18,509 nt of DNA from Kiritimatiellia bacterium (GCA_018400335.1 JAGYMT010000003.1:1-18509); one strand, 5' to 3'; numbered from the stretch's first letter, positions 8,392-17,671 are shown. Numbers and translations: made by a program. Notes: a model not told the origin generated them from the sequence alone.

Positions 8392-8631
8392 CTAGAGCTT
8401 GTTTCCGCACTTTGAGCAGTAGTTGTCGTCCGGTCCGCACTTGTTGCCGCATTTTGGGCAGAATATGGCGGCGGCGGATGAGGTTTTCCCGGATGCCCCT
8501 GAAGAATCATCCTTCGCGGATAGGTCTTTTTTGAGCTTGTCTTCCTTGCCTGTTGAATCCTTTGTCGTGGAGGATTTCTTAAGCTCCCTTATTGATACAC
8601 CGTGTTTCCGGGCAACAACGAAGAATGGTAT
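8392..8631 (-). CDS. Small zinc-ribbon protein, start codon missing
   Basis: This frame ends in a classic double-CxxC zinc ribbon: CPKC, ten residues, then CSKCG, just before the stop at 8394-8392. In front lies a Lys/Ser/Thr/Asp-rich, probably disordered linker of about 40 residues and a short segment reading PFFVVARKHGVSIRELKK. The frame opens after a TGA at 8641-8639 and contains no ATG, GTG or TTG at all. Positions 8631-8629 are ATA, directly before PFF, and would make a natural protein start if read as ATG. Its first part overlaps the 3' end of the lytic transglycosylase gene in the -1 frame. It may use a rare start, be joined to the transglycosylase by frameshift, contain a sequence error, or be decayed. 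The zinc ribbon is clear; the gene model is not. Confidence 0.5.
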   Translation of the reverse strand: MPFFVVARKHGVSIRELKKSSTTKDSTGKEDKLKKDLSAKDDSSGASGKTSSAAAIFCPKCGNKCGPDDNYCSKCGNKL

Positions 8632-9197
8632 GACGCAACATCAGTGCCTGTTGCCGCACTGGCTTCACAATCACGCATGATATCCTCTATGTAGCGTCTT
8701 GTTGACGGGAAAGTGATTGCGTTGATGAAATTTTGATCGTTCCCCCCGTCGTCGGCAGCCCACCGTCGGGCGTTGGTGCGTCCGGCATTGTATTCGGCGA
8801 GGGCGTAGGGAAGGGGATTATCCTTATGCGACCAGCGCTGCAGCGCACGGCCAAGGTACCACGTTCCTGCCTGGATGTTGACTTCGGGGTCAAAAAGGAC
8901 TTCCTTTGTGAAGGAATTCAAGCCTGACGATATAGCCCACTCAAGGGCCGCCAGTTCGGTCACCTGCATAAGCCCGATCTCCCCGCTTCTTCCAACGGCG
9001 TGCGGGTTGAACCCGCTCTCGCGCCTGATCACGGCGCGCACGAGTTCAGGCTGCACGCCGTGAGTTCTGCCGCTGCCGATAATGATCTCGTCATACCGAT
9101 GAATGCGTTCATGCGTATAGCAGGTGACGAATATCACGGCGGCCAATCCTGAGACTGCAAGCGCCACGGCAAGGAACAACGGGCGCCGCAAGTTCAC
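8589..9197 (-). CDS. Membrane-anchored lytic transglycosylase, SLT family
   Basis: With the GTG start at 9197 the protein has 202 residues. One N-terminal membrane segment (about 6-25) is followed by an SLT/Slt70-type lysozyme-like domain (about 33-185). The catalytic glutamate is E60 in IRRESGFNP, followed by GEIGLMQVT, then ALAEYNAGRTNARRW and TRRYIEDIM, all hallmarks of the family. It should cleave peptidoglycan glycan strands to 1,6-anhydro products at the outer face of the inner membrane. The open frame extends upstream to 9584, but that part has unlikely composition, so a start near 9197 is preferred; the exact start is uncertain and the ribosome site is weak. The tail after RYIEDIM reads unlike the family and overlaps the zinc-ribbon frame, so the true C terminus may differ. 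Confidence 0.85.
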   Translation of the reverse strand: MNLRRPLFLAVALAVSGLAAVIFVTCYTHERIHRYDEIIIGSGRTHGVQPELVRAVIRRESGFNPHAVGRSGEIGLMQVTELAALEWAISSGLNSFTKEVLFDPEVNIQAGTWYLGRALQRWSHKDNPLPYALAEYNAGRTNARRWAADDGGNDQNFINAITFPSTRRYIEDIMRDCEASAATGTDVASYHSSLLPGNTVYQ

Positions 9198-9631
9198 CTT
9201 TGAGAGACATTTGCCCAACCGCCATACGGACCGATGCCCGGAACGGGGGGCCACGGGCGATGATTCGCTTTGCGCCTGAACACAGGGCGAAGTTCGCCTG
9301 CGCCACATTCTACACGGCGAGCGAGCCCCCGGTTCGATTTGGTTTTTTGCGTCATGTTCACCGCTCAAGGTGATCATGGGCGTGAGTGGCCTTGGTTCAA
9401 GAGGTTGATTGAAAACCCATTGGACAAAGGAATGCGCGCCCGGCGAGAAGACGGGCCGGCTCCGGAGGCCCGCGGACGGGTGATACTCGGCGGAGCTGAT
9501 CGAATCGAAATATGATGAGCGGTTCGACTTCATAATTAACTGCTCGATTAAAAAAAATCTATCCCAGCAGGTCATAAAAGTCAATCGTCAATGGAGGATA
9601 TTTGGCGGACAATGCCCCTGCCGAATTAAGC

Positions 9632-9672
9632 AGAGCAGGAAAGGAACTTCCCTGAAGTTCCTTTCCTACTCT
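9632..9672. repeat. Long palindrome, 17 pairs with one mismatch
   Basis: AGGAAAGGAACTT (9637-9649) is the perfect inverse of AAGTTCCTTTCCT (9655-9667) with a 5-base loop; after one mismatch another four pairs (AGAG/CTCT) extend it. There is no T-run on either side, so it is not a standard terminator. It lies downstream of the dihydrolipoamide dehydrogenase gene. Confidence 0.75.
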
Positions 9673-9694
9673 CCTAAGGGCTCGGGGATCGGCT

Positions 9695-9759
9695 TGCCCG
9701 TGCGCTCCGCGCGCGGGCAGGTGCAAACAACTGGTAGAGGCGAGCTCTTCGAGCACGCC
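9695..9759. repeat. Two GC-rich hairpins next to the long palindrome
   Basis: TGCCCG (9695-9700) pairs with CGGGCA (9714-9719), with an inner GCGC/GCGC stem and a TCC loop. GGCGAGCTC (9739-9747) pairs with GAGCACGCC (9751-9759) with one central mismatch and a TTC loop. Together with 9632-9672 they form three hairpins at spacings of about 20 bases, as in clustered REP-like elements. Confidence 0.55.
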
Positions 9760-9837
9760 GTTCTTAGGTACCCATTCATCCATCCAAAAAAAGGAGTTTT
9801 GACAGGATTAAAGGATTCAAGCGATCCGATATCAACA

Positions 9838-9861
9838 CCCCTATCTCTTGGAGATTCGGGG
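9838..9861 (-). terminator. Possible weak terminator after the pdh operon
   Basis: CCCC (9838-9841) and GGGG (9858-9861) close a stem with ATCTC/GAGAT (9843-9847 and 9851-9855), loop TTG. It starts 27 bases after the dihydrolipoamide dehydrogenase stop on the - strand, the usual place for a terminator, but no U-run follows. It could instead protect the 3' end of the mRNA. Confidence 0.3.
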
Positions 9862-9887
9862 TAAGTCCATTCCGATAATCACCAAAA

Positions 9888-11300
9888 TCATGTTATCCTG
9901 TCCTCTTTCTTCCTCCGTCTCGGGGGGGCATGGATGCACTGGCCGTGAACGGCATGCGCGGCCTCCATCCATGTCTCGGAGAGGGTGGGGTGGGCATGGA
10001 CGGTTCGGGCGACTTCGCGCGCCGTGAGTTCGAAACGAATGGCGGCCGTCGCCTCCGCTATCAGCTCGGTGGCGTGCGGGCCCACGGCCTGCGCTCCGAG
10101 CAGTTGGTCGGTTGACGCATCGGCAATCCACTTAACAAACCCGGCATCCTCGCCGACCGCCATGGCCTTGCCGGAGGCCGCAAAGGAGAATTTGCCGACG
10201 GCGATCTTCCGATTCTGAGCCTGCGCGTCCTGCTCCGACATTCCGACCGTGCCGATCTCCGGATCGGTGAATATGCATGACGGCACCGGTCCAACCTCAG
10301 CGCGCCTCGCCTTTCCGGCTATGATCTCGGCGACCAGAATGCCCTGCGCCGTGGCATAGTGGGCCAACTGCGGCCCGCCCGTCGCGTCGCCTATGGCGTA
10401 GACCGTGGCGGCCCGCGTCCTGCATGCCGCGTCAATCTCTATGCAACCCCGGGGCGTGAGGGCAACTCCTGCCGCGTCAAGGGCGAGGTCCGCAGTCGCG
10501 GGCACGCGACCCACTGCCACAAGCAGCAGATCGGCATCGAGTTTCTCATCGCCGGCCATTGCCAGGACGCCTGATTTTCCGGCCTTGACGTTTTTCAGCG
10601 GTTTGCCGGTCAAAATGCGGATGTCGAGATCCTTCTCCATGCGCCGCCTGGCCTCGGAGCGCACGTCGTTATCGAGCATGGCCAGGATATCGGGCAGCAT
10701 CTCAACTATCGTCACCTTGACGCCGAGCTGCGCCGCCATGCAGGCGAACTCGCACCCTATAACCCCGCCGCCCATGATGATGATCGAATCCGGCAGTGAG
10801 GACAGTTCGAGAAACGCTCGACTGTCAACCACTGCCGGGCTCTTCGGGAGCTTCCCGGGGATCGCGGACAGAGAGCCGGAGGCGATGACACTGTTCGATG
10901 CCTCGATAATTGATGTTTTTGTGCCGGCCTGAACCGAAATGCGGTTGCGTCCGGAAAACGAAGCGGCGCCCTGCAGTACGGTGACGCCGTTGGCCTTGAG
11001 CAACTGCGCGACCCCGGAACGAAGCTTCTCCACGATCCTGTTCTTGCGGTCGGCCATGACGGAATAATCGAAGGACACGTTCGAGGCCTTGACTCCGAAC
11101 CGCTCAGCGCGCTGCGCGTTCCTGAACACGGATGCCGAAAATATCAGGCTCTTGGTCGGGATGCAGCCCCAGTTGAGGCACGTGCCGCCGAGCTTCTCCT
11201 TTTCAACCAGTGCGACCGACGCCCCGAGCTGGGCCGCCCGTATCGCGCATGGATATCCGCCCGGCCCCGCCCCGATAACTGCTAAGTCAAACTTTTCCAT
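9888..11300 (-). CDS. lpdA: Dihydrolipoamide dehydrogenase (E3)
   Basis: The protein has 470 residues, the normal length. E3 reoxidises the dihydrolipoyl arm of E2 using FAD and NAD+. Visible features are the FAD-binding GAGPGG (10-15), the redox pair C41/C46 in GGTCLNWGC, the NAD-binding GGGVIG (177-182), the second FAD motif YAIGDATGG, and the C-terminal active-site pair H437/E442 in HPTLSE supplied to the partner subunit. A basic C-terminal tail (RRRKK) extends about 20 residues past the usual end. The ATG at 11300 overlaps the end of the E2 gene by 19 bases, with a GAGG ribosome site inside it, which implies translational coupling. It is the last gene of the E1-E2-E3 operon. The family is certain. 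The gene symbol is given by function, since a dedicated second copy elsewhere cannot be excluded. Confidence 0.95.
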   Translation of the reverse strand: MEKFDLAVIGAGPGGYPCAIRAAQLGASVALVEKEKLGGTCLNWGCIPTKSLIFSASVFRNAQRAERFGVKASNVSFDYSVMADRKNRIVEKLRSGVAQLLKANGVTVLQGAASFSGRNRISVQAGTKTSIIEASNSVIASGSLSAIPGKLPKSPAVVDSRAFLELSSLPDSIIIMGGGVIGCEFACMAAQLGVKVTIVEMLPDILAMLDNDVRSEARRRMEKDLDIRILTGKPLKNVKAGKSGVLAMAGDEKLDADLLLVAVGRVPATADLALDAAGVALTPRGCIEIDAACRTRAATVYAIGDATGGPQLAHYATAQGILVAEIIAGKARRAEVGPVPSCIFTDPEIGTVGMSEQDAQAQNRKIAVGKFSFAASGKAMAVGEDAGFVKWIADASTDQLLGAQAVGPHATELIAEATAAIRFELTAREVARTVHAHPTLSETWMEAAHAVHGQCIHAPPRRRKKEDRIT

Positions 11301-12622
11301 TGCTCAATATCCTCTATAAGCTTCTTCACCGTGTTGATGAACCCGGCGGCCATGGCGCCGTCAATAATCCTGTGGTCCGACGACAGCGTCATCTTCATCA
11401 TTGACCGGATCTTGATTTCGTTTTTTATCACGACGGGTTCTTCCCTCGTGCTCGATATCGCCAGTATGGCGCTCTCGCCGGGATTGATTATGGCCGTGAA
11501 ATTCTCGACGTTCAGCATTCCCATGTTGGAAACCGTGAAGGTGCTTCCAGCCATTTCGTCGGGCGCGAGCTTGCTGTCACGCGCCTTGAGCGCAAGGTCG
11601 CGGGCCGTCTCGTGAAGCTCCGCGAGCGTGATCTCGTCAGCGTTCCGGATAACGGGCACCACGAGCCCCTCCTTGATCGCGACAGCCATGCCGAGGTGCA
11701 CGCGGCTGTGCCAACGTACGGCGCGTCCGTTGGTCGAGCTGTTGACCGCCGGGTGCCGGACGAGCGCCAGCGCAACGGCCTTCAATATGAAGTCCGTGAG
11801 GGAGTAGGGGCGCCCTTGCTTCTTCAGCTCCTTTCGCAGCGCCAGGAGTTCGGTCATGTCCACCGAGGTGGTTACGAAGAAATGCGGGGCGGTGGTGTAG
11901 CTTTGCGTCATTCGCTCCGAGATAACCGCGCGCAGCCTGCTTATGGGCTTCGGCTTCTCCGCAATCGCGGTCCGAACCGTGTCCAATGTGACGCGTTCTC
12001 CGCGGGCGTCAATTGAAAGGATGTCAATTCCCGCCTCACGGGCGAGCGCAAGGGCGGATGGCGTGATCCTGATCGAGTCGTAACCGCGCGCTGCCATGTG
12101 GGCCAAGACGTCCTTCTCGACCACGCGGCCGCCGGGACCCGAGCCGGCAATGCCGTCTGTGCTGATCGCCCGTTCCCGGGCCAGCGCCCGGGCGCGCGGA
12201 GACACGGCCTTGCGGCGCGCCTGCACTGAAGGCGCGGCAGGCTGGGCCGTGGCAGCCGGAGCGACGGATGGCGCTGACCTCTTCTCACTCGGCGCGGGTA
12301 CGGATGAAGACGTCGTGGCGGGCGCGGCGGGCGCGGAGGACGCCGGCTTCTTGACCGGCGGCGCCACTTCGGGGATTGCGTCGCCGGGCTTGCCGATGAA
12401 TCCCACCGGATGCATCACGGGCACCGTCTCGCCGTCATTGACGATGATCTTCAGCAAGGTCCCGTCAAAGAAACTCTCGACTTCGAGGACGGCTTTGTCG
12501 GTCTCTATCTCGAATAGAATGTCGCCCTTTACCACCTGATCGCCCGTCTTCTTGTGCCACTTGACAAGGGTGGACTCCTCGACGGTCTGTCCGAGCTTCG
12601 GCATTATCACGGTTTGAACCAT
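11282..12622 (-). CDS. Dihydrolipoamide acyltransferase (E2) of 2-oxoacid dehydrogenase
   Basis: The protein has 446 residues. A single lipoyl domain (1-80) carries the attachment lysine K43 in ETDKAV. An Ala/Pro/Ser-rich swinging linker (about 84-138) leads to a subunit-binding domain (about 141-175, with GSGPGGRVVEKDV), then a second, degenerate-looking copy (about 186-220). The catalytic acyltransferase domain (228-446) contains the H417/D421 pair in DHRIIDG. It transfers the acyl group from E1 to coenzyme A and forms the core of the complex. Pyruvate is the likeliest substrate, but acetoin or branched-chain 2-oxoacids are possible. It begins 11 bases after the E1 stop with an AAGGGG ribosome site that overlaps that stop, and overlaps E3 at its end, so the three subunits are made together. 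Confidence 0.93.
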   Translation of the reverse strand: MVQTVIMPKLGQTVEESTLVKWHKKTGDQVVKGDILFEIETDKAVLEVESFFDGTLLKIIVNDGETVPVMHPVGFIGKPGDAIPEVAPPVKKPASSAPAAPATTSSSVPAPSEKRSAPSVAPAATAQPAAPSVQARRKAVSPRARALARERAISTDGIAGSGPGGRVVEKDVLAHMAARGYDSIRITPSALALAREAGIDILSIDARGERVTLDTVRTAIAEKPKPISRLRAVISERMTQSYTTAPHFFVTTSVDMTELLALRKELKKQGRPYSLTDFILKAVALALVRHPAVNSSTNGRAVRWHSRVHLGMAVAIKEGLVVPVIRNADEITLAELHETARDLALKARDSKLAPDEMAGSTFTVSNMGMLNVENFTAIINPGESAILAISSTREEPVVIKNEIKIRSMMKMTLSSDHRIIDGAMAAGFINTVKKLIEDIEQWKSLT

Positions 12623-12633
12623 GTCTGAACCCC

Positions 12634-14937
12634 TTAAAGGATTTTCAAGGCGGCGGCCTTTATATCGTTCGCGTTGGGAAGGAATGCCGCTTCAAGCACG
12701 TGCGACTGGGGCGCGATTCCGTTTTTCGCGCCGACCCTTATGACAGGGGCGTCGAGCTCGTCGAACGCGCGCTCCATGATCGTTGATGCGATCTCGCCCG
12801 TGAAGCTGCCTATGCTCACGCAATGGCTGGCCACCACGCACCGACCCGTCTTCGCCACCGAGTTGAGGATGGTCTCCATGTCCAGCGGAACGAGGCTGCG
12901 AATGTCAATGACTTCGGCCTTGACCTGTTTCTCCGCCATCAGATTATCGGCGGCCTTGATTGCGTCGTGAACGGCCGGTCCCCATGCGACGATCGTTATG
13001 TCGGATCCGGCCCTCTTGATGTCGCAAAGGCCGAGTGGCACAAGGTAGTCCTCCTCAGGGACGGGCCCCTTGAATCCGTAGAGCAGTTGAGCCTCGACGA
13101 ACATCACCGGGTTGTTGTCGCGAATGGCTGATTTCAGCATACCTTTAGCGTCGTAGGGCGTGGAAGGATAGACCACATAAAGGCCGGGAATGTGGGCGAA
13201 CACCGATTCAAGCGTCTGGGAATGCTGTCCGCCGTATCCCTTGCCGCCGCCGACCGACGCTCTGATCACGAGCGGCAGCTCGACGTTCGCGCCGGACATG
13301 TAATGCCACTTGGCCGCCTGATTGGATATCTGGTCGGAGGCCATCAGCGTGAAATCCATGTACATCAGCTCCACGACCGGCCGCAGTCCGGCCATTGCCG
13401 CGCCCACGGCGGTTCCGCAGATGGCGGCCTCAGATATGGGGGAGTTGAACACGCGGTTCCTTCCGAAAGCCTCCACCAGCCCCTTTGTGACCTTGAATGC
13501 GCCGCCGTATTCGGCAACGTCTTCTCCGTAAATTAGCACCCTCTTATCTCTGATCATTTCCTCGATCAGCGCCTCTTTCACCGCATCCTTGTAAGTCAAT
13601 TCGCCGTTCGCACGCTTGATCGCAGGCAACTCACGGACCTCCGGCTTGCTGAACTCCGTCGGGACCACGTCGCAGACGGTGTCGGTGTACATGAACTTGA
13701 TCACATCCTCCGGCACGGGGTCCGGTGAATTCGCCGCGCGGACGGCGGCTCTGGCATTCCTGTCACGCACACTCTGCTGCAGGGCGGCGAGCGTTTTCTC
13801 CGTGAGCACCTTGTTCTTGAGCATTTGCGCGGAGAATACAGCGATGGGGTCCGACTCGCGCCAGCACGCCTCCTCATCCTTCGTCCGGTACTCGTTGCGG
13901 GGGTCGGAAAGCGAGTGGCCGTAGAACCGGTAGGTGTCGAGCTCGACGAGGTAGGGGCCCTTACCGGCGCGGCAGCCATCCGCGGCCCTGCGCACGGCAT
14001 TGCGTGTGGCCAGGATATCCATTCCGTTCACAACTTCAGCGTGCATCAGGTTGGACGCGAAACCTGCCGCCCGGCGTGCCAGCGGCAGAACGCCCATAAC
14101 CTCGTTATCGGCGCGCCCAGTCATCCCGTAGTGATTGTTGAGAATGATGAAGATGATCGGGACCCCGAAGGGGCGCTCGGCCAGCTCGTTTGTGAACTGG
14201 ATCATCGAGGCCCAGTTGAGCGATTCGAGGACCACCCCGTTCGCATAGGCGCCGTCGCCCGCGAAGCAGCACACCACGCCCTTGTTGTCGAGAAGGCGGG
14301 ATGCCATGGCCGCGCCCGTGGCGATGGGAACGCCGCCGCCGACGATCGCATTGGCGCCGAGATGATTGAGCGTGAAGTCAGCTATGTGCATACCGCCGCC
14401 GCGGCCCTTGCAGTAGCCGCCTTCCTTGCCGAACAGCTCCGCTATCGTCCTGAAAACATGGTCTTCCAGAGCGGCTTCGAGCAGCTTGGCCGTGGAAGGG
14501 GCTGCGCCGCCCTTTCCTGCAGCGGCCATATCGGGCACGCGTCGGAGCAGGGCATCCTTGTCCATGGCGCGGATAGAGACGCAGCCTTTGGCAATGCTGT
14601 CGCCGTGTCCGCGGTGAGTGCTGGTGATGTAGTCTAGCGCGTTGAGCGCCGCGTTTGCACCGGTTGACGCGGCTTCCTGTCCTATCGAAACATGGGTCGG
14701 CCCGCGATAGTTGAAATCGGGCAGTGGCGTGTAAGCGCCGGAGCGGAGCTGCACGATCATCTCCTCGAATTCCCTGATGATCATCATGTCTTCCAGCAGC
14801 GCGATCGCGTCGTCCGCCTTCAGGTGTCCAGATGCCAGTTCTGACTTGAGTGAGCCGTCATACTTGTAGCAGGGAATCGAGCCGAAGTTTACGCGATGCG
14901 GCTTGAATTCGGGTTTGCAATTTATGATTAATGCCAT
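12634..14937 (-). CDS. Fused alpha-beta 2-oxoacid dehydrogenase E1
   Basis: The protein has 767 residues. The alpha-type half (about 40-420) binds thiamine diphosphate through GDG (227-229) and NN (267-268) and carries the loop FYGHSLSDP (338-346). The beta-type half (about 445-767) contains EDVAEYGGAF, the catalytic-site glutamate E503 in ISEAAI, and KGYGGQHSQ. Normally these are two genes, as in Bacillus pdhA and pdhB; here they are one chain. E1 decarboxylates a 2-oxoacid and passes the acyl group to lipoyl-E2. Compared with usual alpha chains, about 40 extra residues sit between HGDSIAKG and ELFGK (about 119-166), and about 11 between GDG and NN. A GGAG ribosome site precedes the ATG. The substrate (pyruvate, acetoin or branched-chain 2-oxoacids) cannot be fixed from sequence; pyruvate is favoured. 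It is the first of the E1-E2-E3 genes, 172 bases after rpoZ. Confidence 0.92.
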   Translation of the reverse strand: MALIINCKPEFKPHRVNFGSIPCYKYDGSLKSELASGHLKADDAIALLEDMMIIREFEEMIVQLRSGAYTPLPDFNYRGPTHVSIGQEAASTGANAALNALDYITSTHRGHGDSIAKGCVSIRAMDKDALLRRVPDMAAAGKGGAAPSTAKLLEAALEDHVFRTIAELFGKEGGYCKGRGGGMHIADFTLNHLGANAIVGGGVPIATGAAMASRLLDNKGVVCCFAGDGAYANGVVLESLNWASMIQFTNELAERPFGVPIIFIILNNHYGMTGRADNEVMGVLPLARRAAGFASNLMHAEVVNGMDILATRNAVRRAADGCRAGKGPYLVELDTYRFYGHSLSDPRNEYRTKDEEACWRESDPIAVFSAQMLKNKVLTEKTLAALQQSVRDRNARAAVRAANSPDPVPEDVIKFMYTDTVCDVVPTEFSKPEVRELPAIKRANGELTYKDAVKEALIEEMIRDKRVLIYGEDVAEYGGAFKVTKGLVEAFGRNRVFNSPISEAAICGTAVGAAMAGLRPVVELMYMDFTLMASDQISNQAAKWHYMSGANVELPLVIRASVGGGKGYGGQHSQTLESVFAHIPGLYVVYPSTPYDAKGMLKSAIRDNNPVMFVEAQLLYGFKGPVPEEDYLVPLGLCDIKRAGSDITIVAWGPAVHDAIKAADNLMAEKQVKAEVIDIRSLVPLDMETILNSVAKTGRCVVASHCVSIGSFTGEIASTIMERAFDELDAPVIRVGAKNGIAPQSHVLEAAFLPNANDIKAAALKIL

Positions 14938-15109
14938 TGTTGCTCCAACATGCTCTTTTCGTTTGTGATAGACTCAGCGCCGGTGTCCGTGCGATCCCCA
15001 TGGATGGCGTGGCGCGGAGCGCGACCTCCGGCTGCCGCCTGGCCGCCTGGCCTGGATGGCGAATGTTCCGCCGAATCCGCCCGCCCCGCGGCTGATTTGC
15101 GGTGAACGG

Positions 15110-15331
15110 CTAGGCTTCCTTCGCCACGCGGGAGAAGTCAATCTCGGCGACGAGTTTTCCCTCGGCTATTTCCCGTAGGGCGATGTCCTCGTATTCTTCA
15201 TTGGGGCTTTCGGGTTTGATCAGCGGGCGCTGGCCCCTTATTAACTGACGCACGCGCATGGAAACCATGTTGATAAGCACTGAGACATTTGGAACGCGCC
15301 GTTTGGCCATTTCGAGAAGTTGCACATTCAT
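15110..15331 (-). CDS. rpoZ: RNA polymerase omega subunit
   Basis: The protein has 73 residues. Omega helps assemble RNA polymerase by latching the beta-prime subunit, and in many bacteria takes part in ppGpp binding. The MNVQLLEMAKRRVPNVSVLI start, then VRQLIRGQRPLI and EDIALREIAEGKL, match the RpoZ/Rpb6 fold, including the ALREI helix near residue 52. A GTG nine bases further upstream lies inside the GAGGTG ribosome site, so the ATG at 15331, six bases after that site, is the better start. The gene stands between the groEL terminator and the E1 gene. The assignment is good for such a short protein, though the family diverges widely. Confidence 0.82.
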   Translation of the reverse strand: MNVQLLEMAKRRVPNVSVLINMVSMRVRQLIRGQRPLIKPESPNEEYEDIALREIAEGKLVAEIDFSRVAKEA

Positions 15332-15360
15332 TCTGATCACCTCGTTCTTTGTATCCTGAC

Positions 15361-15384
15361 AACAGCAGCGTCGGCGCGGCTGTT
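15361..15384. repeat. Hairpin in the rpoZ leader
   Basis: AACAGC (15361-15366) pairs with GCTGTT (15379-15384), with an inner GCG/CGC stem. On the - strand it follows directly after the T-run of the groEL terminator and lies about 30 bases before the rpoZ start. It may be only a structural part of the leader. Confidence 0.4.
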
Positions 15385-15419
15385 AAAAAAAAGACGGGGC
15401 ATAGCTTATATGCCCCGTC
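15385..15419 (-). terminator. Intrinsic terminator after groEL
   Basis: GACGGGGCATA (15393-15403) and TATGCCCCGTC (15409-15419) form a perfect 11-pair stem with a 5-base loop. On the - strand it is followed at once by a run of eight Ts (15392-15385). It lies about 100 bases after the groEL stop and ends the chaperone operon. Confidence 0.92.
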
Positions 15420-15469
15420 CAAATCAATCAAGCTGTTTTTTTTGAGAATGATATATATCTTGGAAACAA

Positions 15470-15508
15470 GGTTCCACCCTCCCTTGCGGGGAGGGCGGAA
15501 CCGGTTCC
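15470..15508. repeat. Hairpin in the groEL 3' untranslated region
   Basis: GGTTCC (15470-15475) pairs with GGAACC (15497-15502), and CCCTCCC (15477-15483) with GGGAGGG (15489-15495), with one mismatch between. GGAACCGGTTCC (15497-15508) is also a perfect 12-base palindrome. It starts 11 bases after the groEL stop, without a T-run, and may stabilise the mRNA end or be a REP-like element. Confidence 0.6.
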
Positions 15509-15518
15509 TCTTGTTTTC

Positions 15519-17183
<1,665 letters not shown>

Positions 17184-17204
17184 GACTCACTCCTCCTCTA
17201 TCTA

Positions 17205-17318
17205 TTACTGATTCACTGATTTACTGACCAACTGATTCACTGACCAACTGATTCACTGACCAACTGACTCACTGACCAACTGATTCACTGATTCTCACTG
17301 ATTCACTGACCAACTGAT
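17205..17318. repeat. 16-base tandem repeat between groES and groEL
   Basis: The unit ACTGATTCACTGACCA repeats about seven times with small changes. Clean adjacent copies occur at 17231-17246, 17247-17262 and 17263-17278 (one change), with variants on both sides. Each unit is made of two related 8-base halves (ACTGATTC and ACTGACCA). The tract fills almost all of the groES-groEL spacer and ends about 20 bases before the groEL start, leaving the groEL ribosome site intact. It contains no open frame. Confidence 0.9.
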
Positions 17319-17323
17319 GCCTT

Positions 17324-17611
17324 CTACTCTATAATGCCCAGGATGTCGTCCTCGCGAACGATCTGGTATTCCTTGTCGTCTATCTTAACCTCGGTGCCGC
17401 CGTACTTCGGAAGCAGTATAACGTCGCCCTTGCTGACGTTCATGGGAAAAACCTTCCCGTTGTCATCGCGCTTGCCGGGGCCAACGGCGACGACCTTTCC
17501 CTGCATGGGTTTTTCCTTAGCGGTATCCGGGATAATGATTCCACCCTTGCTCTGTTCCTTATCCTCCTGCGGCGCAACCAGCACTCTATCTCCCAACGGT
17601 TTAATCTTCAT
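17324..17611 (-). CDS. groS: Co-chaperonin GroES (Hsp10)
   Basis: The protein has 95 residues, the standard length. It caps the GroEL ring and closes the folding chamber. The start [12 protein letters not shown], the mobile loop (about 17-33, with [15 protein letters not shown]), and [11 protein letters not shown] match the family throughout. An AGGAGG ribosome site lies 10 bases before the ATG. It is 72 bases downstream of dnaK and upstream of groEL on the same strand, so the three chaperone genes are probably one transcript. No CIRCE element (the HrcA operator) was found in front of it. Confidence 0.98.
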   Translation of the reverse strand: MKIKPLGDRVLVAPQEDKEQSKGGIIIPDTAKEKPMQGKVVAVGPGKRDDNGKVFPMNVSKGDVILLPKYGGTEVKIDDKEYQIVREDDILGIIE

Positions 17612-17654
17612 GTAACACCAGCCTCCTTTGTTTTGTTTGTTACGGTTATGGACG

Positions 17655-17671
17655 GGCGCGCGGGGCGCGCC
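17655..17671. repeat. GC-rich hairpin between dnaK and groES
   Basis: GGCGCGC (17655-17661) and GCGCGCC (17665-17671) form a perfect 7-pair stem with a 3-base loop in the 72-base gap. No T-run follows on the - strand, so it is not a full terminator. It might cause partial termination or mRNA processing that sets the ratio of DnaK to GroES. Confidence 0.55.

Larger units (their letters stand above)
9198..9887. other. Long gap with a cluster of palindromes
   Basis: About 690 bases lie between the pdh-type operon and the transglycosylase. Four hairpins were found: 9632-9672, 9695-9719, 9739-9759 and 9838-9861. The stretch 9198-9584 is open in the transglycosylase frame but does not look coding. 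The frame at 9559-9783 on the - strand is made of the palindromes and has no recognisable domain. The tract at 9787-9815 (aaaggag, then tttgacaggattaaagg) looks like non-coding repeat debris. No promoter is proposed. Confidence 0.5.

Noticed and set aside
8589..8641. Programmed -1 frameshift site
   Set aside because: No X-XXY-YYZ heptamer in the transglycosylase frame near its stop; kept only as one of several options for the zinc-ribbon frame.
9198..9584. N-terminal extension of the transglycosylase frame
   Set aside because: Composition is not protein-like and the membrane anchor begins just after the GTG at 9197; long N-terminal extensions of this kind are not typical for the family.
9559..9783. 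74-codon frame on the - strand
   Set aside because: It consists mostly of three palindromes and has no recognisable domain.
17205..17318. CRISPR array
   Set aside because: The units are adjacent with no unique spacers, and are only 16 bases long; no cas gene is present.
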